Positions 14,766-22,202 of a stretch of DNA of 31,608 nucleotides are shown one piece after another. Origin of the DNA: an uncultured Clostridia bacterium (GTDB lineage: Bacteria; Bacillota; Clostridia; TANB77; RGIG9151). Within the stretch, counting starts at the first letter, position 1; every line of letters starts with the position of its first letter. A program made the translations under genes and the position numbers. The notes below the pieces were generated by a model, which was given only the letters and a program-made list of their open reading frames with translations, was not told the origin of the DNA and made no database searches. Location: NCBI GenBank assembly GCA_934500865.1, contig CAKSUD010000013.1, forward strand, positions 1 through 31,608. The letters are read 5' to 3'.

Positions 14766-15473
14766 TCAGTATAATGAGGAAATTACCTCTTTCATAATGT
14801 CAACACTAGGACCGACGCCGTCATATTCCACATATATATCTAGAATATCAGGCCAAGCACGATAGTACTCATAGAAGGTGGCGAAATCCTCTTGTAGAGA
14901 GACTGGGTTAAAATAGGGAACCCATTCGTCGTTGAACGGTAATTCAAGTTCAGGGTCAAGGCCATTCTTATGCATGTATTCGCCGAGTAATAAATGCCCT
15001 AGTTCGTGATAAAAGTATCTGTTAAACATAGAGTATTTGGGGTCATCATCCCAGTTTACGATGAACATAACATTTCGAAGAAAAGAATAGGCTTTATTAG
15101 ATGTGTCGAGTTCGGGATCATACTGGGTGTCTAAGAAGAGTTGAGATATAACTTTAGAATCCGTAGTAGAATTGATAAGAGAAATCGTTGTATCCAACAT
15201 TTCTTGTGGAACTCTGTCAGAGTAATAGATTTCAATGTCGCCTTCCATCAGGCAATATGGAAAACGCTCTGCTATGTGGGATTCTTCTAGGTTTATTCTC
15301 ATTTTTTCATCACTGGGGGCTACAGCAGGGATGGTTTCGACTTCAATCGTGTCTTGAGTGTCGGCCACTGTTTCCTCTTGAGTCTCTACAGCTAATGCAT
15401 CTTCATTAATCGTAGAGGTACAAGAAACTAGGAAGATAGCTAGGATAAAGAGCAAGAAGAAAAATTTTTTCAT
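14766..15473 (-). CDS. Lipoprotein zinc metallopeptidase (gluzincin, M34-like)
   Basis: This 235-residue protein has a lipoprotein signal peptide with lipobox LVSC (Cys18), so it should be tethered to the outer face of the membrane. An acidic linker (about 25-55) precedes the catalytic domain. HELGH at 156-160 and Glu195 in QEDFATF form an HExxH...E zinc site with 39-residue spacing. Tyr187 stands near the position of the catalytic Tyr of PPEP-like enzymes, though the spacing to Glu is 8, not 7. It is distantly similar in layout to the peptidase at 2659-3489 (HExxH, then EDFA). The substrate is unknown. It is divergent from the cysteine-repeat protein. It has its own promoter and AAGGAG SD. 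Confidence 0.78.
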   Translation of the reverse strand: MKKFFFLLFILAIFLVSCTSTINEDALAVETQEETVADTQDTIEVETIPAVAPSDEKMRINLEESHIAERFPYCLMEGDIEIYYSDRVPQEMLDTTISLINSTTDSKVISQLFLDTQYDPELDTSNKAYSFLRNVMFIVNWDDDPKYSMFNRYFYHELGHLLLGEYMHKNGLDPELELPFNDEWVPYFNPVSLQEDFATFYEYYRAWPDILDIYVEYDGVGPSVDIMKEVISSLY

Positions 15474-15511
15474 AGCGAAAAAACTCCTTATGTATAAAAT
15501 TGGATAAACCT

Positions 15512-15540
15512 ATTCTAACACAAAAAACAGAGTATGTAAA
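15512..15540 (-). promoter_or_regulatory. Sigma-A promoter of the lipoprotein peptidase
   Basis: On the minus strand TTTACA (15535-15540), 17 nt, then TAGAAT (15512-15517). Confidence 0.7.
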
Positions 15541-15599
15541 CTAAATAATGACAAATTCTATATAGGCAAAGAAAAAAGAAGATAAAATAATCATCTTTA

Positions 15600-15628
15600 T
15601 TGATTATGTAAACAAAATGTGGTATAAT
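15600..15628 (+). promoter_or_regulatory. Sigma-A promoter of the cysteine-repeat protein
   Basis: TTGATT (15600-15605), 17 nt, then TATAAT (15623-15628), leaving a leader of about 85 nt. Confidence 0.65.
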
Positions 15629-15719
15629 TGTTATATCACTAATGAACGTCTTGATTGTAAAAAGTAAAAAATTATGACTTAATTACGATTTATGTATTAA
15701 AGAGTAAGGAGGAGGTTTA

Positions 15720-17627
15720 ATGAAAATTTTGATAGAAAGATTATTTACAGTATTGTTAATGATTTTATGTGCTTATGTATTAACATTAAGCCATTCTACT
15801 TCAGAAGCTGTTACAAATGTTTTATTTGACAGCAATTCAGAAGAAATAATTGTTGCTGTATCATCATGTCAAACATGCGTAACATCAGGCAAGAATGTAA
15901 AACATACATCTTGTTCATATCCAACAACTAGTGGAAATAAAAAATATTGTTGTTGTGGGGGAGAGATAGGTACGGTGCCAACATCAACGCCGAAGGCAAC
16001 ATCAACACCGAAAGTAACATATACACCAAAGACAACAACAACCCCAAAAGTACAATCATGTCAAACGTGTGTAACATCAGGTAAGAATGTAAAACATACA
16101 TCTTGTTCATATCCAACAACTAGTGGAAATAAAAAATATTGCTGTTGTGGGGAAGAGATAGGTACGGTGCCAACAACACCTAAGACAATGTCGACACCCA
16201 AAATAACATATACACCCAAAATAACATATACACCGAAGACAACAACAACCCCAAAAGTACAATCATGTCAAACGTGTGTAACATCAGGTAAGAATGTAAA
16301 ACATACATCTTGTTCATATCCAACAACTAGTGGAAATAAAAAATATTGCTGTTGTGGGGAAGAGATAGGTACGGTGCCAACAACACCTAAGGCAATGTCG
16401 ACACCGAAAGTAACATATACACCGAAGACAACAACAGCCCCAAAAGTACAATTATGTCAAACATGTGTGACATCGGGCAAGAATGTGAGTCATACAACTT
16501 GCTCAAACTTGAATGAAATTGGAAATAAAAAATATTGCTGTTGTGGAAGAAAAATATATACATTCTTAACCCCAAGAGTAACATTAAAGTCGAAAGCACA
16601 ATTTTGTCAAACGTGTGTGACATCGGGTAAGAATGTAAAGCATACAACTTGCTCAAAATGGCACATAAGAGGTAATAAAAGATATTGCTGCTGTGAGATG
16701 GAGATAGGCATGAAGACAATAAGTAATGCAAAGAGTGTCACAGCTAATCATGTGCATGAGTATACTAATATTGTATATTTGACGGCTCAAGAGAAAGCAA
16801 AAGCTGGTTTGGCTAAAGATAATAATCTATATTTCAAAGAAGTATGCGATTGTGGAGTAGCAAAGTCAGGTTATTCAAAAGCTATTAACAATTATAATGA
16901 TGGAAACGGATACGTAAATGAAAATATAAAGGCATTAATTAAGGAAAAAGCCAAAGAGTCAGGAATATCTTATGAATATTTACTAGGAACATTTATAAGA
17001 GAGGGTGTAGATAGCAATGGGACAACGTATTTTGGAAATTCTTATGTAGAATTATGTATAAATAATTGGAACAGAGGAGATAAAGAAGCATTAAATAACT
17101 TCTTTAATGGATTATTTGGAAACAAAATGCAGTTTACAACAGAAATAAATGGAGTTAAAACTACAATTACACCGGAGGTACTTGCAGCACATCCTGAATA
17201 CTTATCTAATATAAATGTATCTTTAGATATAACTGTAGCAAATATAGAAAATATAATGGATGGGCTAAAAGATGTAAAGAATGAAGATGAGAAGTATAGA
17301 AAAGTAACAGATATATATGGTGGTACTGTGGAGAATGATTATTGGAGTGAAGAAGCTAAGAAAGTTGCAGCAGATTGGAGTAGAGCTTACGATGAGTATT
17401 CCAAAATGATAGGAGCTTTAGAAGCTGATGGTACAAATTATCCAAACCCTGGCGTAGGTGCATACTATTGTTATATAACGGGTCATAGTTTTGGTAGTTT
17501 TAGGTCATTCTTAGTAGATTCAGATGGAAATGTAATTCCTGGATATGCAGGCAATTATACTAAAAATGATGAACAAGAGTGCCAAAAACTTTCTGAGATG
17601 TATAACAGAAGAAGTAAAAATAAGTAG
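15720..17627 (+). CDS. Secreted protein with five cysteine-rich repeats and an uncharacterised C-terminal domain
   Basis: I do not recognise the family. The 635-residue protein begins with a signal peptide or membrane anchor (about 1-32). It then has five copies of a module with pattern C-x2-C-x11-C-x11-CCC, starting at residues 50, 114, 183, 246 and 296; each also has His before the third Cys in the first copies. The first four copies are joined by Thr/Pro/Lys linkers made of TPK units, and copies 4 and 5 have diverged. From about 345 an unrelated domain follows: a HVHEYT segment with CDCG, then a mainly helical stretch (IKEKAKESGISYEYL) and a C-terminal GVGAYYCYITGHSFGSF region. Six cysteines and a histidine per module suggest metal binding or disulfides. 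AGGAGGAGG precedes the ATG. It is divergent from the lipoprotein peptidase. Confidence 0.75.
   Translation: MKILIERLFTVLLMILCAYVLTLSHSTSEAVTNVLFDSNSEEIIVAVSSCQTCVTSGKNVKHTSCSYPTTSGNKKYCCCGGEIGTVPTSTPKATSTPKVTYTPKTTTTPKVQSCQTCVTSGKNVKHTSCSYPTTSGNKKYCCCGEEIGTVPTTPKTMSTPKITYTPKITYTPKTTTTPKVQSCQTCVTSGKNVKHTSCSYPTTSGNKKYCCCGEEIGTVPTTPKAMSTPKVTYTPKTTTAPKVQLCQTCVTSGKNVSHTTCSNLNEIGNKKYCCCGRKIYTFLTPRVTLKSKAQFCQTCVTSGKNVKHTTCSKWHIRGNKRYCCCEMEIGMKTISNAKSVTANHVHEYTNIVYLTAQEKAKAGLAKDNNLYFKEVCDCGVAKSGYSKAINNYNDGNGYVNENIKALIKEKAKESGISYEYLLGTFIREGVDSNGTTYFGNSYVELCINNWNRGDKEALNNFFNGLFGNKMQFTTEINGVKTTITPEVLAAHPEYLSNINVSLDITVANIENIMDGLKDVKNEDEKYRKVTDIYGGTVENDYWSEEAKKVAADWSRAYDEYSKMIGALEADGTNYPNPGVGAYYCYITGHSFGSFRSFLVDSDGNVIPGYAGNYTKNDEQECQKLSEMYNRRSKNK
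15867..16700 (+). repeat. Five tandem cysteine-module repeats
   Basis: Copies start at 15867, 16059, 16266, 16455 and 16605. The second and third copies are almost identical over more than 110 bases and the first differs at few sites. The fourth and fifth are clearly older. Linkers vary in length in whole codons. Confidence 0.85.
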
Positions 17628-17643
17628 TTATCATAGGAGCTAC

Positions 17644-17683
17644 AAAAAAGCTGTAACTATTGATGGATGGTTACAGCTTTTTT
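17644..17683. terminator. Bidirectional terminator
   Basis: AAAAAAGCTGTAAC pairs with GTTACAGCTTTTTT around a 12-nt loop. It separates two convergent genes. Confidence 0.88.
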
Positions 17684-17694
17684 GTATAGTAAAT

Positions 17695-17994
17695 TCAAGA
17701 TATTTTACTAAATCTGTGTAGAATATATTTTATTATATCATTGCAATTATCTTCTTTAACTTTTACAAATACATTGGTATCTAGAGATATCCAACAAGTA
17801 ATATCGTTTTCATTATAGTTATCTGTAATTGCACTGACCAATTCTATGGAGCTTAAAGGGTCTGTTAAAGTATAGCTCCATTCTAAAGTATTTTCATCTG
17901 TAAGCATATCTTTTTCAAAAAATGCTGAGAGGAAATTATTAATCATATTCTTTTTTTCTGAAACAAGATTTACTGTTATAGCCATTTTAGACAC
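17695..17994 (-). CDS. Small protein of unknown function
   Basis: This 99-residue cytoplasmic protein has no recognised domain. It looks like an alpha/beta fold: ITVNLVSE, ELVSAITDNY, ITCWISLDTNVFVKV and a closing helix IIKYILHRF. The start is a GTG (17994) or the ATG three codons later; GAAAGG lies 2 nt before the GTG and 11 nt before the ATG, so the choice is open. A short remnant of a related gene lies 3 kb away at 14644-14691. Size and duplication are compatible with an immunity or regulatory protein, but there is no direct support. Confidence 0.65.
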   Translation of the reverse strand: MSKMAITVNLVSEKKNMINNFLSAFFEKDMLTDENTLEWSYTLTDPLSSIELVSAITDNYNENDITCWISLDTNVFVKVKEDNCNDIIKYILHRFSKIS

Positions 17995-18054
17995 GACCTT
18001 TCACTTAATATATTCGGTATGGGGGAAGGTAACCCTTTAGGCAAATAGAGGCAA

Positions 18055-18086
18055 AAAATAAAGCCTCGCGAGCGAGACTTTATTTT
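18055..18086. terminator. Bidirectional-type terminator
   Basis: AAAATAAAG and CTCG pair with CGAG and CTTTATTTT across one mismatch and a 4-nt loop. It lies after the leftward gene that ends at 18094. Confidence 0.75.
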
Positions 18087-18093
18087 AGAAAGT

Positions 18094-19077
18094 TTAGTGC
18101 AAGTAGTTATGTACTTTTGCTAAGTATTCGGTTGCTTTTTGAGTTCCCCAAGCATGAATACCTTTTTCCCATTTTGTTACGTTTTCCTTTTTGAAAATGC
18201 TCATTGGAAATTCTGAAAAGCCATCCATAAATTCAATTGAAATTACATGTTTCCTCCAACCGATTTTGATGTCGCCATCAGAGGTATGGAAAATAAACCA
18301 AGGATGATTTTTGCAGATTTCACAGTCACAGCCATACTCATTAGGAATTTCCGTATAGTTAGAAATGTCCCAACCAGCATTATGCATAGCTCCAAAGATG
18401 TCTGATTTGTTTTCTAATGAATAGAGATTATTTTGACATTCTCTGTGGGTAGGACCAGCATTAGCACGCCAATTAATTTTATTTTGTAAAATATCATTTA
18501 ACGTGAAGTGCTGTAAGCAACACGGGCAACGGAATTCTGAATTTATTACAGAGTCAGTTGGAAAAGAAGAAAGTATGAAAGCGGGATGAATTTTCTTAAA
18601 TTCTTCAACTTCCATTACATTACTAGGTACATCATATGATTGTGTCATTTCCATTACAGTACCATATTGGTTAAGCCAGAATTTGCCGTAGAATATAAAT
18701 TCATGGAAATCGTTAGAGTATGGAAATTCTTTTTTATATTTCTCAATTTCTGTTAGATAGTCTATAAAGCCAATCGCAGATCTTAGTTTATAGGCTACGT
18801 AATCAAGATTATTAAGAACTTTAGGTGGGATAAAATTGTTTTGATTGTAGCGAACTTCAATTGTGTATGAAGAACCACATGCTTTTGCAATTTCATTTTC
18901 CATACTGAAAAGTTTAATAAGTGTGTCTGGAAGTATAGGTGCTCCGTAGATGTCATATTTATCGACTGATGTCCATCGCGTACCAACAAGGATTTTGGCA
19001 GTTTCTGGTACTGCCAGATGAGATAGGTTAAGAGCCTTGTTGCTAGTGAGATTGAAACTAACATTTTCTGTAATCAT
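18094..19077 (-). CDS. Protein of unknown function with zinc-binding cysteine clusters
   Basis: The frame can be extended upstream to 19161, but the promoter overlaps that extension and GGAGG lies just before the ATG at 19077 (MITENVSF), so the protein has 327 residues. It is probably cytoplasmic. Two cysteine clusters occur in the second half: CPCC followed about 30 residues on by THREC, which looks like a treble-clef or HNH-like zinc site, and CDCEIC followed by a His. The C-terminus has paired aromatic segments (PWFIFHTSDGDIKIGWRKHV). No catalytic motif was identified and the family is not recognised. It is single-gene, with its own promoter and terminator. Confidence 0.7.
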   Translation of the reverse strand: MITENVSFNLTSNKALNLSHLAVPETAKILVGTRWTSVDKYDIYGAPILPDTLIKLFSMENEIAKACGSSYTIEVRYNQNNFIPPKVLNNLDYVAYKLRSAIGFIDYLTEIEKYKKEFPYSNDFHEFIFYGKFWLNQYGTVMEMTQSYDVPSNVMEVEEFKKIHPAFILSSFPTDSVINSEFRCPCCLQHFTLNDILQNKINWRANAGPTHRECQNNLYSLENKSDIFGAMHNAGWDISNYTEIPNEYGCDCEICKNHPWFIFHTSDGDIKIGWRKHVISIEFMDGFSEFPMSIFKKENVTKWEKGIHAWGTQKATEYLAKVHNYLH

Positions 19078-19132
19078 TTTAAATCCTCCACAAAAATAAA
19101 ATAGTAGATAAAGATATGTGCTTAACATAATA

Positions 19133-19161
19133 ATTATACTCTTTATACAAAGAAATGTCAA
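19133..19161 (-). promoter_or_regulatory. Sigma-A promoter of the zinc-cluster protein
   Basis: On the minus strand TTGACA (19156-19161), 17 nt, then TATAAT (19133-19138), a perfect consensus. Its position rules out translation starts upstream of it for this gene. Confidence 0.9.
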
Positions 19162-19199
19162 TAAATTCGATCCTATGCAATGAAATTTTTGAAGTAATA

Positions 19200-19228
19200 T
19201 TTACAAAATAGGAAATAAGTGATATATT
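19200..19228 (+). promoter_or_regulatory. Promoter of the leader-peptide transcript
   Basis: TTTACA (19200-19205), 17 nt, then TATATT (19223-19228). The predicted start is near 19235, just before the SD of the leader ORF. Confidence 0.65.
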
Positions 19229-19258
19229 TATTGCAATATTATTAAAGGGGTGGGAGAT

Positions 19259-19333
19259 ATGAGAGCTTGTACTGTTTTTAGAAGAATAAGTGAATATGCT
19301 TTCTTGTGTTCCCTTGAGAACAAAGCTAATTAG
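19259..19333 (+). CDS. 24-codon leader peptide
   Basis: An ATG behind AAAGGGG and GGGAG opens a 24-codon frame starting MRACTVFRRISEY and ending ENKAN. Its last codons and stop lie inside the left arm and loop of an intrinsic terminator, the geometry of ribosome-controlled attenuation. A promoter stands about 30 nt upstream. Codon choice gives no obvious run of one amino acid, so sensing of an amino acid is not indicated; antibiotic-type stalling is one alternative. Confidence 0.55.
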   Translation: MRACTVFRRISEYAFLCSLENKAN

Positions 19334-19352
19334 TGCTTTGTTCTCTTTTTTT
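19316..19352 (+). terminator. Terminator overlapping the leader ORF (attenuator)
   Basis: GAGAACAAAGC (19316-19326) pairs perfectly with GCTTTGTTCTC (19335-19345) across 8 nt, followed by seven T. An upstream segment (about 19298-19311, containing GTGTTC) can pair instead with GAACA of the left arm and act as an antiterminator. Confidence 0.8.
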
Positions 19353-19353
19353 A

Positions 19354-19617
19354 TCCAAAATAAAAATGTAGAAAGGAGGAATATATAAATATTCGTATGA
19401 AATCGTAGATTATTTTAAATGGTATGTATGTAATTAATATATGAGATTAATATAAAATCATATGTAAGTATTGTAACTAAAGCAATATCGCACTTAATTA
19501 AGTTGTATGTAATTATAATAGAAGTCTAAGATTAAAAACGGCAAAACAAGTAGTAAGAATAGAAGCAAAATACTAGATAAAGTTGAAGTGTAATGATAAA
19601 ATATTGGAGGGAAAAGT
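19354..19617 (+). other. Region without an intact gene; possible decayed ORF
   Basis: A very strong SD (AAAGGAGGA, 19372-19380) is not followed by a usable start. From 19381 a frame begins with ATA and runs 19 codons (YKYSYEIVDYFKWYV and so on) to TAA at 19435-19437. This looks like the start of a gene that lost its ATG; the KYSYE opening is faintly like IS3-type OrfA proteins, which is only a guess. The rest is AT-rich with no other signal until the SD of the next gene. Confidence 0.4.
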
Positions 19618-20661
19618 ATGGAAAGAAAATTGTTGAAAAACTTACAAGTGGCATGTGATTTAGTTACAAAAGAATATCAAAAACAAACGAAAAATGATAA
19701 TATTCAATTTAAAGTATTACAACTTTTAAACCCATTTGGAATGCTTGAAGGAGAGTCGAAAACGGATATAGTAAGGCAATCTACTCAAGTTTATGATGAA
19801 TATGAGGGAAATGAAGAATATATTCATATTCCAAATGTTAATCAAATGTTGCATAATTTACAGCAATTCCCGGTTTTAGGGGCTTTTAATACTAAAAGCG
19901 GAGAATTAGAAGGGGTAGTTACCATTAAATATCATGAAAACTCATCGATAGAAGTTACTGACCCATATTATCCTAAAAAAGATGCCAAATTTTTCTCTAT
20001 CACTGGTGTAATTGTAAAGCAACGAAAAAATATGTTACACAAAGGCTTGGGAAGTAATTTGTATGCTGCATCTATATTGGGAATACAAAGATATGCAAGT
20101 GAATATCCGGAAGAAAAAATAGAGCTAAATGCAGTGATAGATTGTACTAATTTGCCAAGTTTGTATGCATTATCCAAGGGAAACAAAAGAATTTATTCTG
20201 AAAATTACATAGGCGAAAACCAAAAGCTAGATGCTATATTGGATGGAATTTATACTGTTAGAGATGAACATAATCATTTGGTGGAAGCCCCTACATATGT
20301 AATTAAAATTCCACTAGTTTCTCAAAGAGTAGTAGATAATACAATTAAAGATAATGTGTTTTCCTACCAAACTGAAACAGGTAAGGAAAATTATGAACAA
20401 TACGAGGAATTACTAGATACTATATTGATGAAGATAAAGCAAAATAATAAATGCAAAATTACAAAAATGGAAGATAAAGGCGTGGGAACTGTTGACTATA
20501 TTCATGTTGACGATTTGAAAATTCAATTAGAGAGTATGAAATTAGAGAGAAACGGTGCTGAAAATATCGGCAAAAGAAGGGTGCCAAGAAGAGATGTTGA
20601 TAAGTTTGTAGGCCCAATGCCAAACTTCCAAAATTATATAGAGGAGGAATATGAAAGGTGA
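19618..20661 (+). CDS. GNAT-like acetyltransferase domain protein
   Basis: This is a 347-residue cytoplasmic protein. The middle (about 85-190) follows the GNAT plan: a strand with GAFNTKSGELEGVV, then ITGVIVKQRKNMLHKGLGSNLY, which resembles the acetyl-CoA motif A (Q/RxxGxG/A type), then a helix, then a strand and NLPSLYALSKGN, like motif B. The acceptor is unknown, and the N- and C-terminal parts (C-terminal 90 residues rich in Lys/Glu) are not recognised. GGAGGG precedes the ATG. The stop overlaps the start of the dipeptidase gene, so the two are translationally coupled. A link to peptide or amino acid metabolism is inferred only from that. Confidence 0.65.
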   Translation: MERKLLKNLQVACDLVTKEYQKQTKNDNIQFKVLQLLNPFGMLEGESKTDIVRQSTQVYDEYEGNEEYIHIPNVNQMLHNLQQFPVLGAFNTKSGELEGVVTIKYHENSSIEVTDPYYPKKDAKFFSITGVIVKQRKNMLHKGLGSNLYAASILGIQRYASEYPEEKIELNAVIDCTNLPSLYALSKGNKRIYSENYIGENQKLDAILDGIYTVRDEHNHLVEAPTYVIKIPLVSQRVVDNTIKDNVFSYQTETGKENYEQYEELLDTILMKIKQNNKCKITKMEDKGVGTVDYIHVDDLKIQLESMKLERNGAENIGKRRVPRRDVDKFVGPMPNFQNYIEEEYER

Positions 20662-22037
20662 GTAGTCCATTAAACACAATAGCTTTTTTTAGAGAAATTG
20701 CTAGCATACCGAGGGAATCTGGAAATGAAAAGAAAATATCAGATTATTTAGTAAGCTTTGCCCAAAAGAGGAACTTATTTTATAAACGCGACGAATATAA
20801 TAATGTTCTTATTAAGAAGAAAACATGTGAGAAGCCTCCTATCATATTACAGACACATATGGATATGGTATGTGAGAAAGAACCTGCTAAGCAATTTGAT
20901 TTCGCAACAGACCCTATCGAGTTGGTAGAAAAAGATGGCTATTTGATGGCAAATGGAACGACACTAGGAGCAGATAACGGAATTGGAATGGCTCAAGTTT
21001 TAGCAATTTTAGATAGCAATATTTTGTGCAATATAGAGGCTGTTTTTACTGTATCAGAAGAAACAACAATGATGGGGGCAATGAATTTCGATGTAAGTAG
21101 TTTGGAAGGCGAAGCATTAATAAGTTTAGATAGCTTTGAAGAAAATACAATTGTACTGGAAAGTGCAAGCTTTTACGATATTGTTTTAAAAACACAATAT
21201 ACATTAAATTCTTCAAAAAATATGAATGCATATGAAATTAATCTTACAGGAATGCTAGGTGGCCATTCTGGATTTGATATTGATAAAGGTAGAGGAAACA
21301 GTGATATAGAATTAGCTAAAGTTTTATCTAAAATAACGGATATAGAGATAACTGATTTTTGTGGTGGAACGAAGTTTAATGTAATTCCTTCACAAGCTAC
21401 TGCAAAGTTTTATACTAATTTGACTAATGATGAAATGGTACAATTGTGCGAAACTATGCAAAATAAATTAAGAAAAGAGTACCCTGAATTAAAAATTTCT
21501 TGCATAAGTAAAAATATGAAAGAAGGCGCTTTGGATAATAAGCAATCTAAAGAATTTTTGAAAATGCTTGTGCATTTTCCTCATGGTGTGATTTTCCGTA
21601 AGCAGTCTCAAGAAGTAACAACCTCAGTTAATTTGGGAGGCGTTAATTTAAAGAGTAAGGAATTAAAAGTTGGGATGAGAAGTACTAAAAAGATTGAAGA
21701 AACAGAATGCATAGAAATGTTGAAAAAATACAGCAAGGAAAACCAACTACGTTTTAACATTTTGGGCTCACAACCGGGATTCGAAAGTGAAGAAAATGGC
21801 AAGTTAATACATGATTTATTAAAATCACATCCTATAAATTTGTTTAAACAACAGCCAATATTAAAATCAATGCATATTACATTGGAAACAGGAATTTTTC
21901 AGTTTAAGAAACCTGAACTACAAATTGCGTTAATTTCACCCAACATTCAAGGGGCTCATACAATTAATGAAAAAGTGGAAATAGAATCTATTAATAGAAC
22001 AGATGAATGGCTAGTTAATTTTTTAACGTCATATTAG
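20658..22037 (+). CDS. pepD: Aminoacyl-histidine dipeptidase-like M20C peptidase (PepD)
   Basis: A 459-residue cytoplasmic zinc dipeptidase of the M20C group, which hydrolyses Xaa-His and other dipeptides. Metal and catalytic motifs are in order: QTHMDMVCEK (His and Asp), GADNGIGMA (bridging Asp), SEETTMMGA (catalytic and metal Glu), SLDS, GGHSG, and a late GAHTINEKVE with the last His ligand. The usual glycine-rich GCAGG after SLDS is absent, so it is a divergent member. The start is GTG, overlapping the TGA of the preceding gene by the bases GTGA, with GAGGAGGA about 10 nt upstream; the ATG at 20651 leads to an immediate stop. A terminator follows. Confidence 0.88.
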   Translation: MSSPLNTIAFFREIASIPRESGNEKKISDYLVSFAQKRNLFYKRDEYNNVLIKKKTCEKPPIILQTHMDMVCEKEPAKQFDFATDPIELVEKDGYLMANGTTLGADNGIGMAQVLAILDSNILCNIEAVFTVSEETTMMGAMNFDVSSLEGEALISLDSFEENTIVLESASFYDIVLKTQYTLNSSKNMNAYEINLTGMLGGHSGFDIDKGRGNSDIELAKVLSKITDIEITDFCGGTKFNVIPSQATAKFYTNLTNDEMVQLCETMQNKLRKEYPELKISCISKNMKEGALDNKQSKEFLKMLVHFPHGVIFRKQSQEVTTSVNLGGVNLKSKELKVGMRSTKKIEETECIEMLKKYSKENQLRFNILGSQPGFESEENGKLIHDLLKSHPINLFKQQPILKSMHITLETGIFQFKKPELQIALISPNIQGAHTINEKVEIESINRTDEWLVNFLTSY

Positions 22038-22049
22038 TGTGGTAGTAAA

Positions 22050-22090
22050 AAATAAGTGGGTTACTCTATTTGGAGTGGCCCATTTGTTTT
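22050..22090 (+). terminator. Intrinsic terminator after pepD
   Basis: A long imperfect stem: AAGTGGG/CCCATTT with G-U pairing plus inner ACTC/GAGT, followed by TGTTTTT. Confidence 0.75.
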
Positions 22091-22143
22091 TATATTATGT
22101 AGAAATAAACTGATAAATGTTTTATATTGTATGCTTAATTTTC

Positions 22144-22172
22144 TTGCTTAAAGGAAGTAATTGTGATAAACT
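22144..22172 (+). promoter_or_regulatory. Possible promoter of the miaA-hfq operon
   Basis: TTGCTT (22144-22149), 17 nt, then TAAACT (22167-22172); each half matches 4 of 6. Confidence 0.45.
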
Positions 22173-22202
22173 AAAGTTCAATCAATATAAAGGAGTTTTA
22201 AA

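Noticed and set aside
15867..16700. CRISPR-like array
   Set aside because: The repeats are in-frame protein modules more than 100 bases long with coding linkers; there are no short uniform repeats, unique spacers or cas genes.
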